Assembly: GCA_046594215.1 (NCBI GenBank)
Contig: JBKJPX010000007.1
Coordinates: 1-64,000, forward strand
Reading direction: 5' to 3'
DNA from: Panacagrimonas sp046594215
GTDB taxonomy: Bacteria; Pseudomonadota; Gammaproteobacteria; Nevskiales; Nevskiaceae
Length of the DNA: 64,000 nt
A program made the position numbers and the translations under genes. This document shows, one piece after another, positions 18,576-28,071 of this stretch. Under the pieces are notes generated by a model. The model made no database searches, was not told where the DNA came from, and was given only the letters and a program-made list of their open reading frames with translations. How positions within the stretch are numbered: position 1 is the stretch's first letter; every line of letters begins with the position of its first letter.

Positions 18576-19498
18576 CGGTCACGATCGTCATCTTCTCGAT
18601 CGCCGCCGTGATGGCGGTGTTCGCGATCTGGCTGCTGATGTATTCCGATGCGCGCTCGCGCAGCGACGAGGTCAACCTGCGCCTGCGCGCCGGAGACCAG
18701 CCCGACGCAGTGGCCCGCAGCACGCGTGAATCGCAGCTGCGGCGCAGCCCGCTGCTGCGACGCGCCTGCCACATCGCCTGGCGCGCCGGCTCCGAGGCCG
18801 AGCCCGAGACGGTGGGCAAGGTGCTGTGGATCCTGGGTGCAATGGTGCCCATCACCCTGCTGATTCTGGGCGTGGTCGGCGGCACGATCGCGATCGGTTT
18901 CGTGCTGGCGTTCGGCTACGGTGTCCTGCGCCAGCGCGCCGCGCGCCGGCGCGCCAAAATCGTTGAGCAGCTGCCGGGCTTCCTCGAGGCCGGGCTGCGC
19001 ATCCTTCAGGCGGGCAGCACGCTCGAGGAATCGCTGGCCAACGCGGCCACCGAAAGCCCCGAACCGCTCAAGCCGCTGTTTCAGTCCGTCGGCCGGCAGG
19101 TGCGCCTGGGCGCGCCGCTAGACCAGGTGCTCGGCGAATCGGCCGAGATCCACCGCATCCGCGATATCAAGGTCATCGCGCTCGCGGCGTCGATCAACCG
19201 CAAGTACGGCGGCTCGCTGCGCAACGTTTTCCGTAGCCTGATTTCAGCGATCCGCGCTCGCGATTCGGCAGCGCGTGAGCTGCGCGCACTCACGGCGGAG
19301 ACGCGCTTTTCCGCGGTGGTACTGGCGATCATTCCCGCGCTGCTGACCACCTACATCTTCTTCCAGAACCGCGAGTACTACGCGCAGATGTGGGGCTCGA
19401 CGGGCGGACGCATCACGCTGATCGCGGCGATCGCGCTGCAGGTCGCAGGCGTCGTGGTGATCTACCGCATGCTGGGCGCGACCGAGGACAACGAGTGA
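18572..19498 (+). CDS. tadB: tad pilus inner-membrane platform protein TadB
   Basis: One of two T2SSF-domain platform proteins, 308 residues, with N-terminal helices (IVIFSIAAVMAVFAIWLLMY and around residues 85-110), a cytoplasmic T2SSF domain (FLEAGLRILQAGSTLEESLANAA) and two C-terminal helices. It starts with GTG at 18572, overlapping the cpaF stop, which indicates coupled translation. Confidence 0.9.
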
Positions 19499-19610
19499 GC
19501 GCACATCGAAACGATGGTCGCGACCGCGATGGCGATCGCCGCGGGGTGCTGGAGATGAGCGAATGGCTCACGTCATCGCTTCGACCTCTGTCCAAAGCAG
19601 GTGAGCACCG

Positions 19611-20546
19611 GTGAGCGCCGGCCTGTTCGCCGCGCTGATCGCCGGTGCCATCCTGCTGGGTGGCGCGGCGATCCTGTCGCTGGTCTTCCTGTATTCGCAA
19701 GCGCGCGAGTCCACGCGGCTGCAGCATCGTCTGAACCCGGGTGGCGCGCCGATCGGCGAGTTCAACGACGCCGGCGGCCAGTTCATGCAGACGGTCGCCA
19801 CGCAGGGCAAGCAGCTCGAGGCGATGATCGATACCAGCAAGGAGAGCGCGCGCCTGCTGATGCAGGCCGGCTGGCGCCTGCCGCACCAGCGCGCGATCTA
19901 CTACGCCTCGCAGGTGTTCTCGCCGTTGCTGCTCGTGGGCATCGTCGGCGTGCTCGCGTATTTCGGCGCCGCCAAGGTCAGCAAGCCGATCCTGTTCGTG
20001 CTGATGGCGGTCATGGCCGGTATGTTTGGCCTGCTGCTGCCGCGCATGGTGCTGCGTTCCAAGGCGGCGGCGCGCGTGCGCAAGATCAAGACCGAGGTGC
20101 CGCTGTTCATTCACCTGCTGGTGTTGCTGTTCGAAGCGGGCCTGTCGACGCGACAGGCCTTTGCCAGTCTCGTGCGCGAGGGCCGCGGCGTGCTGCCCGA
20201 ACTGGGACGCGAATTCGAACTGATGCTGCGGCAGATGGAGGCCGGCGGCGAAACGGGCGAGCTGCTCTCGAACCTGGCCGCCTCGGTCGATCTCGAGGAC
20301 CTGACCAACGTGCTGGCCCTGCTCAAGCAGGTCGACCGCTACGGCGGCGAGGTGCGCGATCCGCTGCTGGAGACGCTCAAGGTGATCGAGGAGCGGCGGT
20401 CGCTGGACATGCGTGAGCTCGTCAACCTGCTGTCTGGCCGCATGACCGTGGTGATGGTGTTGTTCTTCTTCCCGGCGCTGCTGATCTTCGTCGCCGGTCC
20501 GGCATTCATCTCGATCATCGCGGCGTTGCGCGATATCAACACATGA
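19611..20546 (+). CDS. tadC: tad pilus inner-membrane platform protein TadC
   Basis: The second T2SSF platform protein, 311 residues: an N-terminal helix (GLFAALIAGAILLGGAAILSLVFLY), a helix pair near 105-150, a T2SSF domain (VPLFIHLLVLLFEAGLSTRQAFASLVREG) and a C-terminal helix (VVMVLFFFPALLIFVAGPAFISII). It starts with GTG at 19611. The 112-bp gap from tadB holds nothing I can identify. Its end overlaps the tadD start (ATGA). Confidence 0.9.
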   Translation: MSAGLFAALIAGAILLGGAAILSLVFLYSQARESTRLQHRLNPGGAPIGEFNDAGGQFMQTVATQGKQLEAMIDTSKESARLLMQAGWRLPHQRAIYYASQVFSPLLLVGIVGVLAYFGAAKVSKPILFVLMAVMAGMFGLLLPRMVLRSKAAARVRKIKTEVPLFIHLLVLLFEAGLSTRQAFASLVREGRGVLPELGREFELMLRQMEAGGETGELLSNLAASVDLEDLTNVLALLKQVDRYGGEVRDPLLETLKVIEERRSLDMRELVNLLSGRMTVVMVLFFFPALLIFVAGPAFISIIAALRDINT

Positions 20547-21262
20547 GGCGGACGGGTGTTCCGGGCGTCGCGTTGGCCGGGCTGGTCCTGGCGCTGTCGG
20601 GCTGCGTGACCGAATCCAAGCGTGTTCTCGACCAGACCGTCGCGCGGGAGAGCCCGGACGACAGCCCCGAGAGCCGCCGGCAGATCCACGTCGACCTGAT
20701 CCGCAAGATGCTCGACCAGGGCCAGTACTACGCCGCGCTGGCGCACACGCAGGCGCAGGTGCGGGAAACCGGCAACAGCGACGAGCTGCGCTTGCTCGAG
20801 GCGCAGGCGCGCCAGAAGCTCGGACAGCGTGCGGAAGCGCAGTCGATCTATCGCGACCTGCTCAAGACCAAGTACGCGCCGGAGGCCTACCACGGCCTGG
20901 GACTGAGCAACGTCGACACCGATCTGCCCACGGCCGTCTGGCAGATGCAGCAGGCCGTTCAGCGACGTCCTACCGATGCTGAAATGCGCAACGACCTAGG
21001 GTATGCCTTGATGATGGCGGGGCGGAATACGGAAGCCCTTCCGGAACTGGCGACGGCGGTCGAGCTGGAGGCGGGCACAGGCAGCGCAAAGGCCCGCACC
21101 AATCTCGTCCTGCTGATGCTGGTCACCGGTGACGAAGCTTCCGTGCACCGCCTGGTTCAGCAATCAGGGATGTCCGACGAAACCCTTGCCGGGTTGCGCC
21201 GGCAGGCGCAGAGTCTGAAGGCGAAAACCGGGCCCAGGGCCGGTCCTTCGCGCAAGAGCTGA
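20543..21262 (+). CDS. tadD: TadD-like TPR lipoprotein
   Basis: An outer-membrane-associated pilotin-like protein of tad systems, 239 residues. The lipoprotein signal LAGLVLALSGC puts the lipidated Cys near residue 22. TPR-type helical repeats follow (GQYYAALAHTQAQVRETGNSDELRLLEAQA; LGLSNVDTDLPTAVWQMQQAVQRRP; NDLGYALMMAGRNTEALPELATAVELE). It starts inside the tadC stop. Confidence 0.88.
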   Translation: MRRTGVPGVALAGLVLALSGCVTESKRVLDQTVARESPDDSPESRRQIHVDLIRKMLDQGQYYAALAHTQAQVRETGNSDELRLLEAQARQKLGQRAEAQSIYRDLLKTKYAPEAYHGLGLSNVDTDLPTAVWQMQQAVQRRPTDAEMRNDLGYALMMAGRNTEALPELATAVELEAGTGSAKARTNLVLLMLVTGDEASVHRLVQQSGMSDETLAGLRRQAQSLKAKTGPRAGPSRKS

Positions 21263-21282
21263 AGTCGTCCATCGGAGTCGCC

Positions 21283-21543
21283 ATGTCCCGCCGCCATCTT
21301 CCTGTTCTGTTGCTCTCCCTTGCCGGGATGGCGCCGCTCGCACAGGCCCAGGACGAAGGCTTCGGCAACGAGGCCAAGGCCTGGATCGACCTGCAGCTCA
21401 GCGGCAGCGCGGCTTCGACTGCGGAGCGCCCCCTTCCGGGCGAGATCGCGGACCGTACTTACGACCGTTATGCCGAAAGCTTCACTCATAAGATCCCCGA
21501 AAAGCTCGATCGCACCGACTTCGTCGAATCCAGCGGCCACTGA
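21283..21543 (+). CDS. DUF3613-type small secreted protein of the tad locus
   Basis: 86 residues with a signal peptide (RRHLPVLLLSLAGMAPLAQAQ) and a short mature domain ending DRTYDRYAESFTHKIPEKL, the hallmark of DUF3613. Such proteins are repeatedly found in tad loci of Beta- and Gammaproteobacteria. Their role is unknown. It lies 20 bp after tadD, and the probable tadG start lies inside it. Confidence 0.75.
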   Translation: MSRRHLPVLLLSLAGMAPLAQAQDEGFGNEAKAWIDLQLSGSAASTAERPLPGEIADRTYDRYAESFTHKIPEKLDRTDFVESSGH

Positions 21544-23326
21544 GCGCGCGGCCGTCTCCGGCCGTTTCGCACGCTCGAGTTCCGTTCCGGGTTCGGCGCA
21601 GCGCCAGCGCGGCGCCGTGGCCGTCTACTTCGGCGTGTCGCTGGTCGCGCTGATCGCGAGCCTCGCGCTGGCCATCGACATCGGGCGCCTCTACAACGCG
21701 CAACGCAGCCTGCAGCGCGCCGCTAACGTCGCAGCGCTGGACGCGGCGCGCGTCGCCAACGGCTGCCTCGGGTACGTGGCCGATGCGTCGGCGCAATCCG
21801 TGGCGCAGACCGAGGTTCAGAACAGCCTGATCCGCAACAACGTGCCGGCGGGCTACCTGCCCGGCAACGGCGTGCTGCTCGGGCGCCTGTCGCGCAACAA
21901 CGGCTTGCGCTACTTCGAGGCGCTGGGAAGCGGCGACGCTTCGACGCGTACCGCGGTGCAGGTGCGTCTGCAGCGTCCGCCGCCGACACGCATCTTGCCG
22001 CTGACTGCAGGCCCGATCATGACGGCGACCGCCGCGGCGGACTCGCGCCCGGTCACCAGCTTCAGCGTGGGAAGCGGCCTTGTAGCTGTCCAGAATGGGC
22101 TGGTGAACGATCTGCTGGGCGGACTGGTCGGCGGTTCGCTGTCGCTGACGGCGGTGCAATACCAGGGCCTGGCCAACACCACGGTGCGACTGGGCGATCT
22201 GGCGGTCGCGGCCGGCGTGGCCACGGTGGATGACTATCTCGCGGCCCAGACCAGCCTGCCGGCTTCGTTCAACAACATCCTCAATGCGCTGGGCAACGGG
22301 ACCGACGGCAGCGTGCGCACGGCCCTGACCCAGATCGCCGCGGCGTCCAACGCCGGGCGCACGGTCTCCGCGGGCAACGTACTGGTCGCGCCGCTGGGCC
22401 TGGATGGCGCCTCGGAAAACGCGCTGATCAATGTGGGGCAGCTGGTGATGGCGCTGGCGCAGTCGGCCAACGGGACCAATGCGATCAGCATTCCGAACCT
22501 GCATGTGAATGTCCCAGGCGTGGCCAACGTGACCGCGCGCATCGCGGTCATCGAGCCGCAGCAGATCGCGGTGGCGCGCGCCGGGGATCGCAGCACCTAC
22601 GCCAGCACCTCCCAGGCGCAGATCGAGCTGACCTTGAACCTGCTCAGCGTGAACCTGGGCGTGGTCACCACCAACATCAGCCTGCCGATCTCGATCCGGC
22701 TGGCACAGGCCTTCGCCAACCTCGACGAGGTGCAGTGCGCGCGACGCGGCCAGAGCGAGCACCGGGTCGCGCTCCAGACCCAGACCAGGATCGCGGCCCT
22801 GGGAATCGGCACCTTCGGGGCGTCCATCAACTCGCCGAGTCCCACGATCTCGCCGGCCAACATCGCCAACGTGACCCTGGTGGGCATCCCGGTCGGCGTT
22901 CGTGCCTCCGCCCTGACCACCGTGGGCCAGAACCAGGACGACTCCCTCGACTTCGAGGGTCCGTTTCCTTCCGAGACGCAGGCCGTCGGAACCGACGTGG
23001 GACCGGCGCTCGACTCGGCGCTGTCCTCGCTCAGTTCGAGCCTGAGCGTGACGACCCAGATCCCGGGGGGAATCGGGGCTCTGGTCAACGCCGTGCTGCA
23101 GCCGCTGCTGACGACCTTGCGCACGGCCGTGACCAACATCGTGCGGCCGGTGCTCGACGTGGTGTCGGGTTTGGTCCTGGAACCGGTGCTGACCGCGCTG
23201 GGGCTGTCGGTGGGCAACGCCGACGTGCAGGTCGTCAGCCTGCAGCCGGTGAACGATCCGGACGGCAACGACCCGACGACCACGGACGACCAGCTGTCGC
23301 TGCAGGCGTTCCTCTTCACGCACTGA
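21470..23326 (+). CDS. tadG: TadG-like pilus protein (Tad domain)
   Basis: A minor pilus component with an N-terminal Tad domain and a long extracytoplasmic part, about 618 residues. The Tad block RQRGAVAVYFGVSLVALIASLALAIDIGRLYNAQRSLQRAAN (shown in part, about residues 40-85) is clear, though mature position 5 is Tyr instead of Glu. The rest is rich in Asn, Val, Leu and Thr, with no named domain. The start is uncertain: after the DUF3613 stop the frame has no ATG, GTG or TTG before the RQRGAVAV motif. The nearest usable start is the ATG at 21470, inside the DUF3613 gene, which gives a 74-bp overlap. It is the last gene of the tad cluster. Confidence 0.8.
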   Translation: MPKASLIRSPKSSIAPTSSNPAATERAAVSGRFARSSSVPGSAQRQRGAVAVYFGVSLVALIASLALAIDIGRLYNAQRSLQRAANVAALDAARVANGCLGYVADASAQSVAQTEVQNSLIRNNVPAGYLPGNGVLLGRLSRNNGLRYFEALGSGDASTRTAVQVRLQRPPPTRILPLTAGPIMTATAAADSRPVTSFSVGSGLVAVQNGLVNDLLGGLVGGSLSLTAVQYQGLANTTVRLGDLAVAAGVATVDDYLAAQTSLPASFNNILNALGNGTDGSVRTALTQIAAASNAGRTVSAGNVLVAPLGLDGASENALINVGQLVMALAQSANGTNAISIPNLHVNVPGVANVTARIAVIEPQQIAVARAGDRSTYASTSQAQIELTLNLLSVNLGVVTTNISLPISIRLAQAFANLDEVQCARRGQSEHRVALQTQTRIAALGIGTFGASINSPSPTISPANIANVTLVGIPVGVRASALTTVGQNQDDSLDFEGPFPSETQAVGTDVGPALDSALSSLSSSLSVTTQIPGGIGALVNAVLQPLLTTLRTAVTNIVRPVLDVVSGLVLEPVLTALGLSVGNADVQVVSLQPVNDPDGNDPTTTDDQLSLQAFLFTH

Positions 23327-23500
23327 TACAAACAGGGCGGACCGGCAAGCGTCGGTTCGCATTCACCGGCGTCGGGCTGTCGCCGGCAGGGGATCGAGCA
23401 GGAGTTTCGTCGAAGAGGCGCGCGCCCGCGTGTGACTTGCCGGGAGACTCCCTAAAATCGGGGCACGCACCCCCCGGGTGCGACCAGGGGCGGCGGCCGG

Positions 23501-26500
23501 GTGTCACCGGAAAAAATCAAAATCGATCCCAGACGCATCGCCCTCATCGGTGGAATGCTGGCCGCGCTCGTGCTGGGCCTGGTGTCGGTGCGCGCGATGC
23601 TGCGCTCGGGCTACCTGCAGGACGATCTCAACCGCGGGCAGGCGCTGGCCGTCGCCGGCCGGCAGCTGGCGCCTCTCGTCGCCTCGGGCGGCGGCGAGCC
23701 GCTGGTGGAGAAGGTGCGCCATCTCGTGCGCGACGCCGGATTGGGCCTGACCTACCTGGCGGTCGAGGACGCTGCGGGTACGCCGCTGGCCACCGACGGC
23801 CGCTTCGAACGCCTCGCGGTACCGTTCCTCACGCAGCTTGCGCGCCAGCGGTTACGCGCCTGGCTCTACAAGGTCACGAGCCAGCGCGGCACCCTGCAGC
23901 TGCAGCAGGGCGGCGTGAAGGTCGGGGAGCTCGATTACGCGCTGGCGCCGGCCTTCGCCAGCAACGTGCGCGAGGCGGCGATCGACGAATTGCGGCTGGT
24001 CGCCTGGGTCGCGCTGCTGCTCGCGCTGCCAACCCTGGCCGCGCTCGGCTTTGTCGTGATCCGCCGCCCGGTGCTCACCGATCCGCGACTGCTGGCGCGC
24101 AGTCGCCAGTCGGTGGCCCAGCGCGCGCGGCGCGACTCGGGCGATGACGACGAGGACCCGCGGGGCGAGGGGTCCGGCCAGGACGCCGACGATTCGCAGA
24201 TCACCGACCTGGTGCGCGAGCACGGCATGCACGCGCTCGATGCCCTCAAGCGCGGCCTGATCGTGGTGGACCGCGACGCGCGCATCCGCTTCATGAACCG
24301 CACCGCGGCCGATATCACCGGCTGGTCCGCCGACGATGCGCGTGGCCGCCTGGTCTATTCCATCTTCCACCCGCTCGACGAGCAGCACGCGCCGCTCGTG
24401 ACGCCGGCGGAAACCTGCCTGCGCGAGGGCCGCGAGTACGAGCCCGCCGAGCTGTGGGTGCGCTCGCGCGACACCTCGGTGCGCGCGGTCGAGGTGATGG
24501 CCGCGTTGCTGCGCGAGCGTTCCGGCGCGCCGCCCACGGGCGCCGCCATGGTGTTCCACGTCATCGACGACCGGCGCGACCTGATCGAGCAGCTCAAGCG
24601 GCAGTCGCGACTGTCGCTGGGCGTGATCGACCACCTCGTCGAAGGCGTGCTGACCACCGACACCGCCGGCGTCATCGGATTTGCGAACGCGCGCGCGCTG
24701 CGCATGTTCGGCTACGCACGCGACGAGCTCGAAGGCGTGACCATCACCAAGCTGATGCCGGTGCCTTTCCTTAACACGCCAGGTCTGCACCTGACGGATT
24801 ACATCGGCGGCCGCCACCACAACCGCCTGCCCAAGGTCGTGGGCTGGCGCAAGGACGCCACCACCTTCCCGCTGGAACTGGTTGTGCAGCCGATGCACCT
24901 CGAGGGCGCCGAAGGCCTGGTGGTGATCGCGCGCGACATCACCGAGCGCCTGCGCAGCGACAACCTCGCGCAGCGCCTTGGCCGCCTGCTCGACGCCGCC
25001 GCCGAGGAGGTCTACATCTTCGACGCGCAGTCGCTCTACTTCGTCGAGGTCAACCGCGGCGCGCGCCGCAACCTCGGCTACCAGCCCAGCGAGATCAACC
25101 GGCTGTCGATGCTGGGCATCAGCCACGAGCTGGAGAGCGAGACCTTCCTGGGCCACCTTGCGCGCCTGCGCGGCGGCGAAGTGGACCACATCACCTACCG
25201 CTGCAAGCACGTACGTGCGGACGGCAGCGACTACCCGGTGGAAGTGCGCCTCAACTTCTCGCGCGAGGAAGAGCCGCCGATGTTCATGGCCATCGCCGTG
25301 GACGTCACCGATCGCGAGGCGAACGAAGACCGACTGCGCTACCTCGCGCAGCACGATCCGCTCACGGGCCTGCCCAACCGCGCGACCTTGCTCGATCGCC
25401 TGCGCCAGGCGTTGCTGACCGCGAGCCGGTCGAGCCGGCTGGTCGGGGTGTTCTTCGTCGACCTCGATCGCTTCAAGCACATCAACGACACCTATGGCCA
25501 CGAGATCGGCGACGTGGTGCTGGAGCTTTCGGCCAAGCGCCTGGCGGGCGTGCTGCGCGAGACCGACACTGTGGCGCGCCTGGGCGGCGACGAGTTCGTG
25601 GTCGTGGCGCAGGGTCTGCGCGGCCTGGACGACGCCGAAGGACTCGCACGCAAGATCCTCGAGGTGTTCGCGCCGCGCTTCGAGATTCCCGAGCACGACC
25701 TGCGCATCACGCCCAGCGTCGGGGTGTCGATCTACCCGCTCGACGACGCGGACGCCGAGGGACTGCTGCGCCACGCGGACGCGGCGATGTACCAGGCCAA
25801 GCAGACCGGCCCGGGCCAGTACCGCGTGTACAGCATGGAAGTGCCGCCCGAGAAGCGGCGCCGCTTCGAGCTCGAGCGCAGCATGCCGTCCGCCATCGCG
25901 ATGCAGCAGTTCGAAGTCGAAGCGATCCCGGTGTTCGAACTCGACGGCGGCAAGGAACGCCTGGGCGCGCTGGTGTTCGATTTCTGGTGGCGGCATCCGC
26001 GCCAGGGCCGTGTTTCCAGCCGCGACGTGCTGAGCGCGGCGGGCCGTTCGGGCCTGCTGGGCGACGTGGAACTCTGGATGATCCACCGCGCCTGCTCGCT
26101 GCTGCCGTCGGTAGCCTGGGACGCGCCCGTCGGAACCGAGGACGCTCCTCCCTTGCCCGTGATCGTGAACCTGTCGGCCTGGCAGCTGAAGGACCCGGAT
26201 TTCAGCACACACGTGTTCGAACTCATGGAGCGTCACGGCGTGCCGCCGCGACGCCTGGTGTTCGCGCTCGACAGCGAGAGCATCGAGGAGATCCGCGAAG
26301 CGCCGCCCGCGCTGATGCGTCGCCTGCTCGAGCGCGGCCTGCGCTTCGCGCTGCATGGCGCCGCCGATTCGCTGTTCGCGGCGCTCAATCACGTCGCGGG
26401 CCTGCCGATCGACCTGATCGTGCTCGAACCCGACGAGGTCTCGCGCACACCCCAGGACGCGCAGGCAACGGAGCGGCTGCGGCTCGCGCTGCTCAGCGCC

Positions 26501-26668
26501 AAGGGCCTGGGCCTGCCGGTGCTGGCCAAGGGCGTATCGAGTGTCGAGGCGCGCGAGTGGCTGGTGTCGCAGGGCTGTCGCCTGGGCGCCGGCTCCCAGT
26601 TCTCGCCTCCCGTGGCGGCCGAGACATTGAATTCGTGGCTCGAGCAGCGCGAAGCTGCACCGGTCTGA
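23501..26668 (+). CDS. membrane PAS-GGDEF-degenerate EAL signalling protein
   Basis: A predicted diguanylate cyclase, 1,055 residues. It has an N-terminal helix (IALIGGMLAALVLGLVSVRAML), a periplasmic segment, a second helix near 168-188 (LVAWVALLLALPTLAALGFVVI), an acidic linker, about three PAS domains (roughly 230-600) and an intact GGDEF (residues 695-699) with a consensus inhibitory RxxD site (RETD, 686-689) five residues before it. The C-terminal domain is EAL-like but lost its catalytic residues: the EALLRW motif reads GALVFDFWWRHP and DDFGTG reads HGAADS, so it should not cleave c-di-GMP. It starts with GTG, 174 bp after tadG. It could tie c-di-GMP to pilus-dependent attachment (inference). 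Confidence 0.9.
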   Translation: MSPEKIKIDPRRIALIGGMLAALVLGLVSVRAMLRSGYLQDDLNRGQALAVAGRQLAPLVASGGGEPLVEKVRHLVRDAGLGLTYLAVEDAAGTPLATDGRFERLAVPFLTQLARQRLRAWLYKVTSQRGTLQLQQGGVKVGELDYALAPAFASNVREAAIDELRLVAWVALLLALPTLAALGFVVIRRPVLTDPRLLARSRQSVAQRARRDSGDDDEDPRGEGSGQDADDSQITDLVREHGMHALDALKRGLIVVDRDARIRFMNRTAADITGWSADDARGRLVYSIFHPLDEQHAPLVTPAETCLREGREYEPAELWVRSRDTSVRAVEVMAALLRERSGAPPTGAAMVFHVIDDRRDLIEQLKRQSRLSLGVIDHLVEGVLTTDTAGVIGFANARALRMFGYARDELEGVTITKLMPVPFLNTPGLHLTDYIGGRHHNRLPKVVGWRKDATTFPLELVVQPMHLEGAEGLVVIARDITERLRSDNLAQRLGRLLDAAAEEVYIFDAQSLYFVEVNRGARRNLGYQPSEINRLSMLGISHELESETFLGHLARLRGGEVDHITYRCKHVRADGSDYPVEVRLNFSREEEPPMFMAIAVDVTDREANEDRLRYLAQHDPLTGLPNRATLLDRLRQALLTASRSSRLVGVFFVDLDRFKHINDTYGHEIGDVVLELSAKRLAGVLRETDTVARLGGDEFVVVAQGLRGLDDAEGLARKILEVFAPRFEIPEHDLRITPSVGVSIYPLDDADAEGLLRHADAAMYQAKQTGPGQYRVYSMEVPPEKRRRFELERSMPSAIAMQQFEVEAIPVFELDGGKERLGALVFDFWWRHPRQGRVSSRDVLSAAGRSGLLGDVELWMIHRACSLLPSVAWDAPVGTEDAPPLPVIVNLSAWQLKDPDFSTHVFELMERHGVPPRRLVFALDSESIEEIREAPPALMRRLLERGLRFALHGAADSLFAALNHVAGLPIDLIVLEPDEVSRTPQDAQATERLRLALLSAKGLGLPVLAKGVSSVEAREWLVSQGCRLGAGSQFSPPVAAETLNSWLEQREAAPV

Positions 26669-26683
26669 TCCGCAGCACCATCC

Positions 26684-27973
26684 GTGACGAAGGGCCCGAT
26701 TTCGATGATGACGAACGCGCGGCACCGCAGCCTCTCGCGCCTACGCGGCACGCTGATGCTGGCCGCGGAAGCCTTCGATCACCTCACGACGCGAGTGCAC
26801 GAGTTCCACCGCGCGATCTCGGACATCCCGTTCCGCGCGCTCGAGGTCGTGTCCGTCACCAAGGCCGGCAGCGAGCCGGTGCGCGCGGTCCACGACGGTG
26901 TCACCGACGGCGTGTACCGCACGGTGCGTGGCGCAGCGCGCGAGCTGTTCGCCGGCGCGGACACTGCGCTGCGCAGTCTCGAGACCTCCTCGCTGCTGCC
27001 AGCGCTGGCGCCCCCCACACCCAAGGCCGCGCGCCTGCAGGACGACCTCGTCGCCGCGGTCAGCGGCGCGGTGGGCGACCACATGCTGCGGCGGCGCAAT
27101 CCGCTGGCGATCCGCTTCGGCGTCTATCGCAACGGTCAGCGCGTTGACCTAACCGCACCGGGACTGCGCGCCGCGTTTCCCGCGGGCGGTCCGCGCATCG
27201 CGGTGTTCGTGCATGGCCTGTGCGGAAACGAGAACGTGTGGGAGATGTTCCGCAAGCCCGAGGATTCGCAGACCGATCCCTACGGCGAGCGGCTCGCCCG
27301 CGACCTGGGCTACACGCCGGTCTACGTGCGCTACAACAGCGGCCTGCACATCTCCGTCAACGGGCGTGCCTGCGCGCGCGCGCTCGAGACGCTGCATGCG
27401 AACTGGCCGGTGCCCGTGAGCGAGATCGTGATGATCGGTCACAGCATGGGCGGACTGGTGGCACGTTCCGCGGCCGACATCGGCGCCTCGCGTGGCGACC
27501 ACTGGGTGTCGCAGCTCGCCCAGGTCGTATGCCTGGGTTCGCCGCACCTGGGCGCGCGACTCGAAAAGGTCGTGCACATCGGCACGTACTTCATGAAGCG
27601 CGTGCCACTGGCACGACCGATCGCGCGCCTGCTCGATTCGCGCAGCCTGGGCATCAAGGACCTGCGCTGGGGCTACACCAGCCAGGCGGAGTGGAAGGGG
27701 CGTGATCCCGATGCCTTCTGGACGCGCGATCGCCTGCAAGTCGCGCCGGTGCCCGGCGTGAAGTACCGATTTCTCGGGGGCTGCCTGATGGGCGAGCCCG
27801 ATCACTGGATCTCGCGCACCATCGGCGATGGCCTGGTCCACTTGCCGAGCAGCCTGGCGCTCGACGTCGCGGGCGCGGACAGCTCGATGCACGTGCAGAT
27901 CGATCACCTGCGCCTGCTGAACCATCCCGCGGTGTACGCGCAGCTTCGCGATTGGCTCGTGCCAGCGAGCTAA
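26684..27973 (+). CDS. PGAP1-like alpha/beta hydrolase (lipase/esterase family)
   Basis: 429 residues. The alpha/beta hydrolase half starts near residue 170 with the oxyanion-hole motif FVHGLCGNENVWEM, then the nucleophile elbow GHSMGGLVARS (Ser254), VCLGSPHLGAR, a late Asp candidate (TIGDGLVHLPSS) and His in QIDHLRLLNHP. The family includes PGAP1-like lipases/acyltransferases. The first 165 residues are an unclassified helical region without a clear signal peptide. Start GTG at 26684 or ATG at 26705. It is 15 bp downstream of the GGDEF gene and probably cotranscribed. Confidence 0.8.
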   Translation: MTKGPISMMTNARHRSLSRLRGTLMLAAEAFDHLTTRVHEFHRAISDIPFRALEVVSVTKAGSEPVRAVHDGVTDGVYRTVRGAARELFAGADTALRSLETSSLLPALAPPTPKAARLQDDLVAAVSGAVGDHMLRRRNPLAIRFGVYRNGQRVDLTAPGLRAAFPAGGPRIAVFVHGLCGNENVWEMFRKPEDSQTDPYGERLARDLGYTPVYVRYNSGLHISVNGRACARALETLHANWPVPVSEIVMIGHSMGGLVARSAADIGASRGDHWVSQLAQVVCLGSPHLGARLEKVVHIGTYFMKRVPLARPIARLLDSRSLGIKDLRWGYTSQAEWKGRDPDAFWTRDRLQVAPVPGVKYRFLGGCLMGEPDHWISRTIGDGLVHLPSSLALDVAGADSSMHVQIDHLRLLNHPAVYAQLRDWLVPAS

Positions 27974-28071
27974 GGTTCGCGCGGGTTCCCTTCGGGAGCG
28001 TCCAGCCGCTGACCTGTAAGTGAGTGCGATGCCGCACGGACAGCCGGCGCGGCGCGCGCCCAGGCTGCCCG

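Noticed and set aside
21320..21469. Longer tadG start at 21320 inside the DUF3613 gene
   Set aside because: It would overlap the DUF3613 gene almost entirely, and the added Arg/Ser-rich residues are its out-of-frame shadow.
23852..26725. 957-codon minus-strand open frame opposite the GGDEF gene
   Set aside because: Shadow frame of a GC-rich gene; the translation has no recognisable fold and an Arg/Ala/Val-rich bias.
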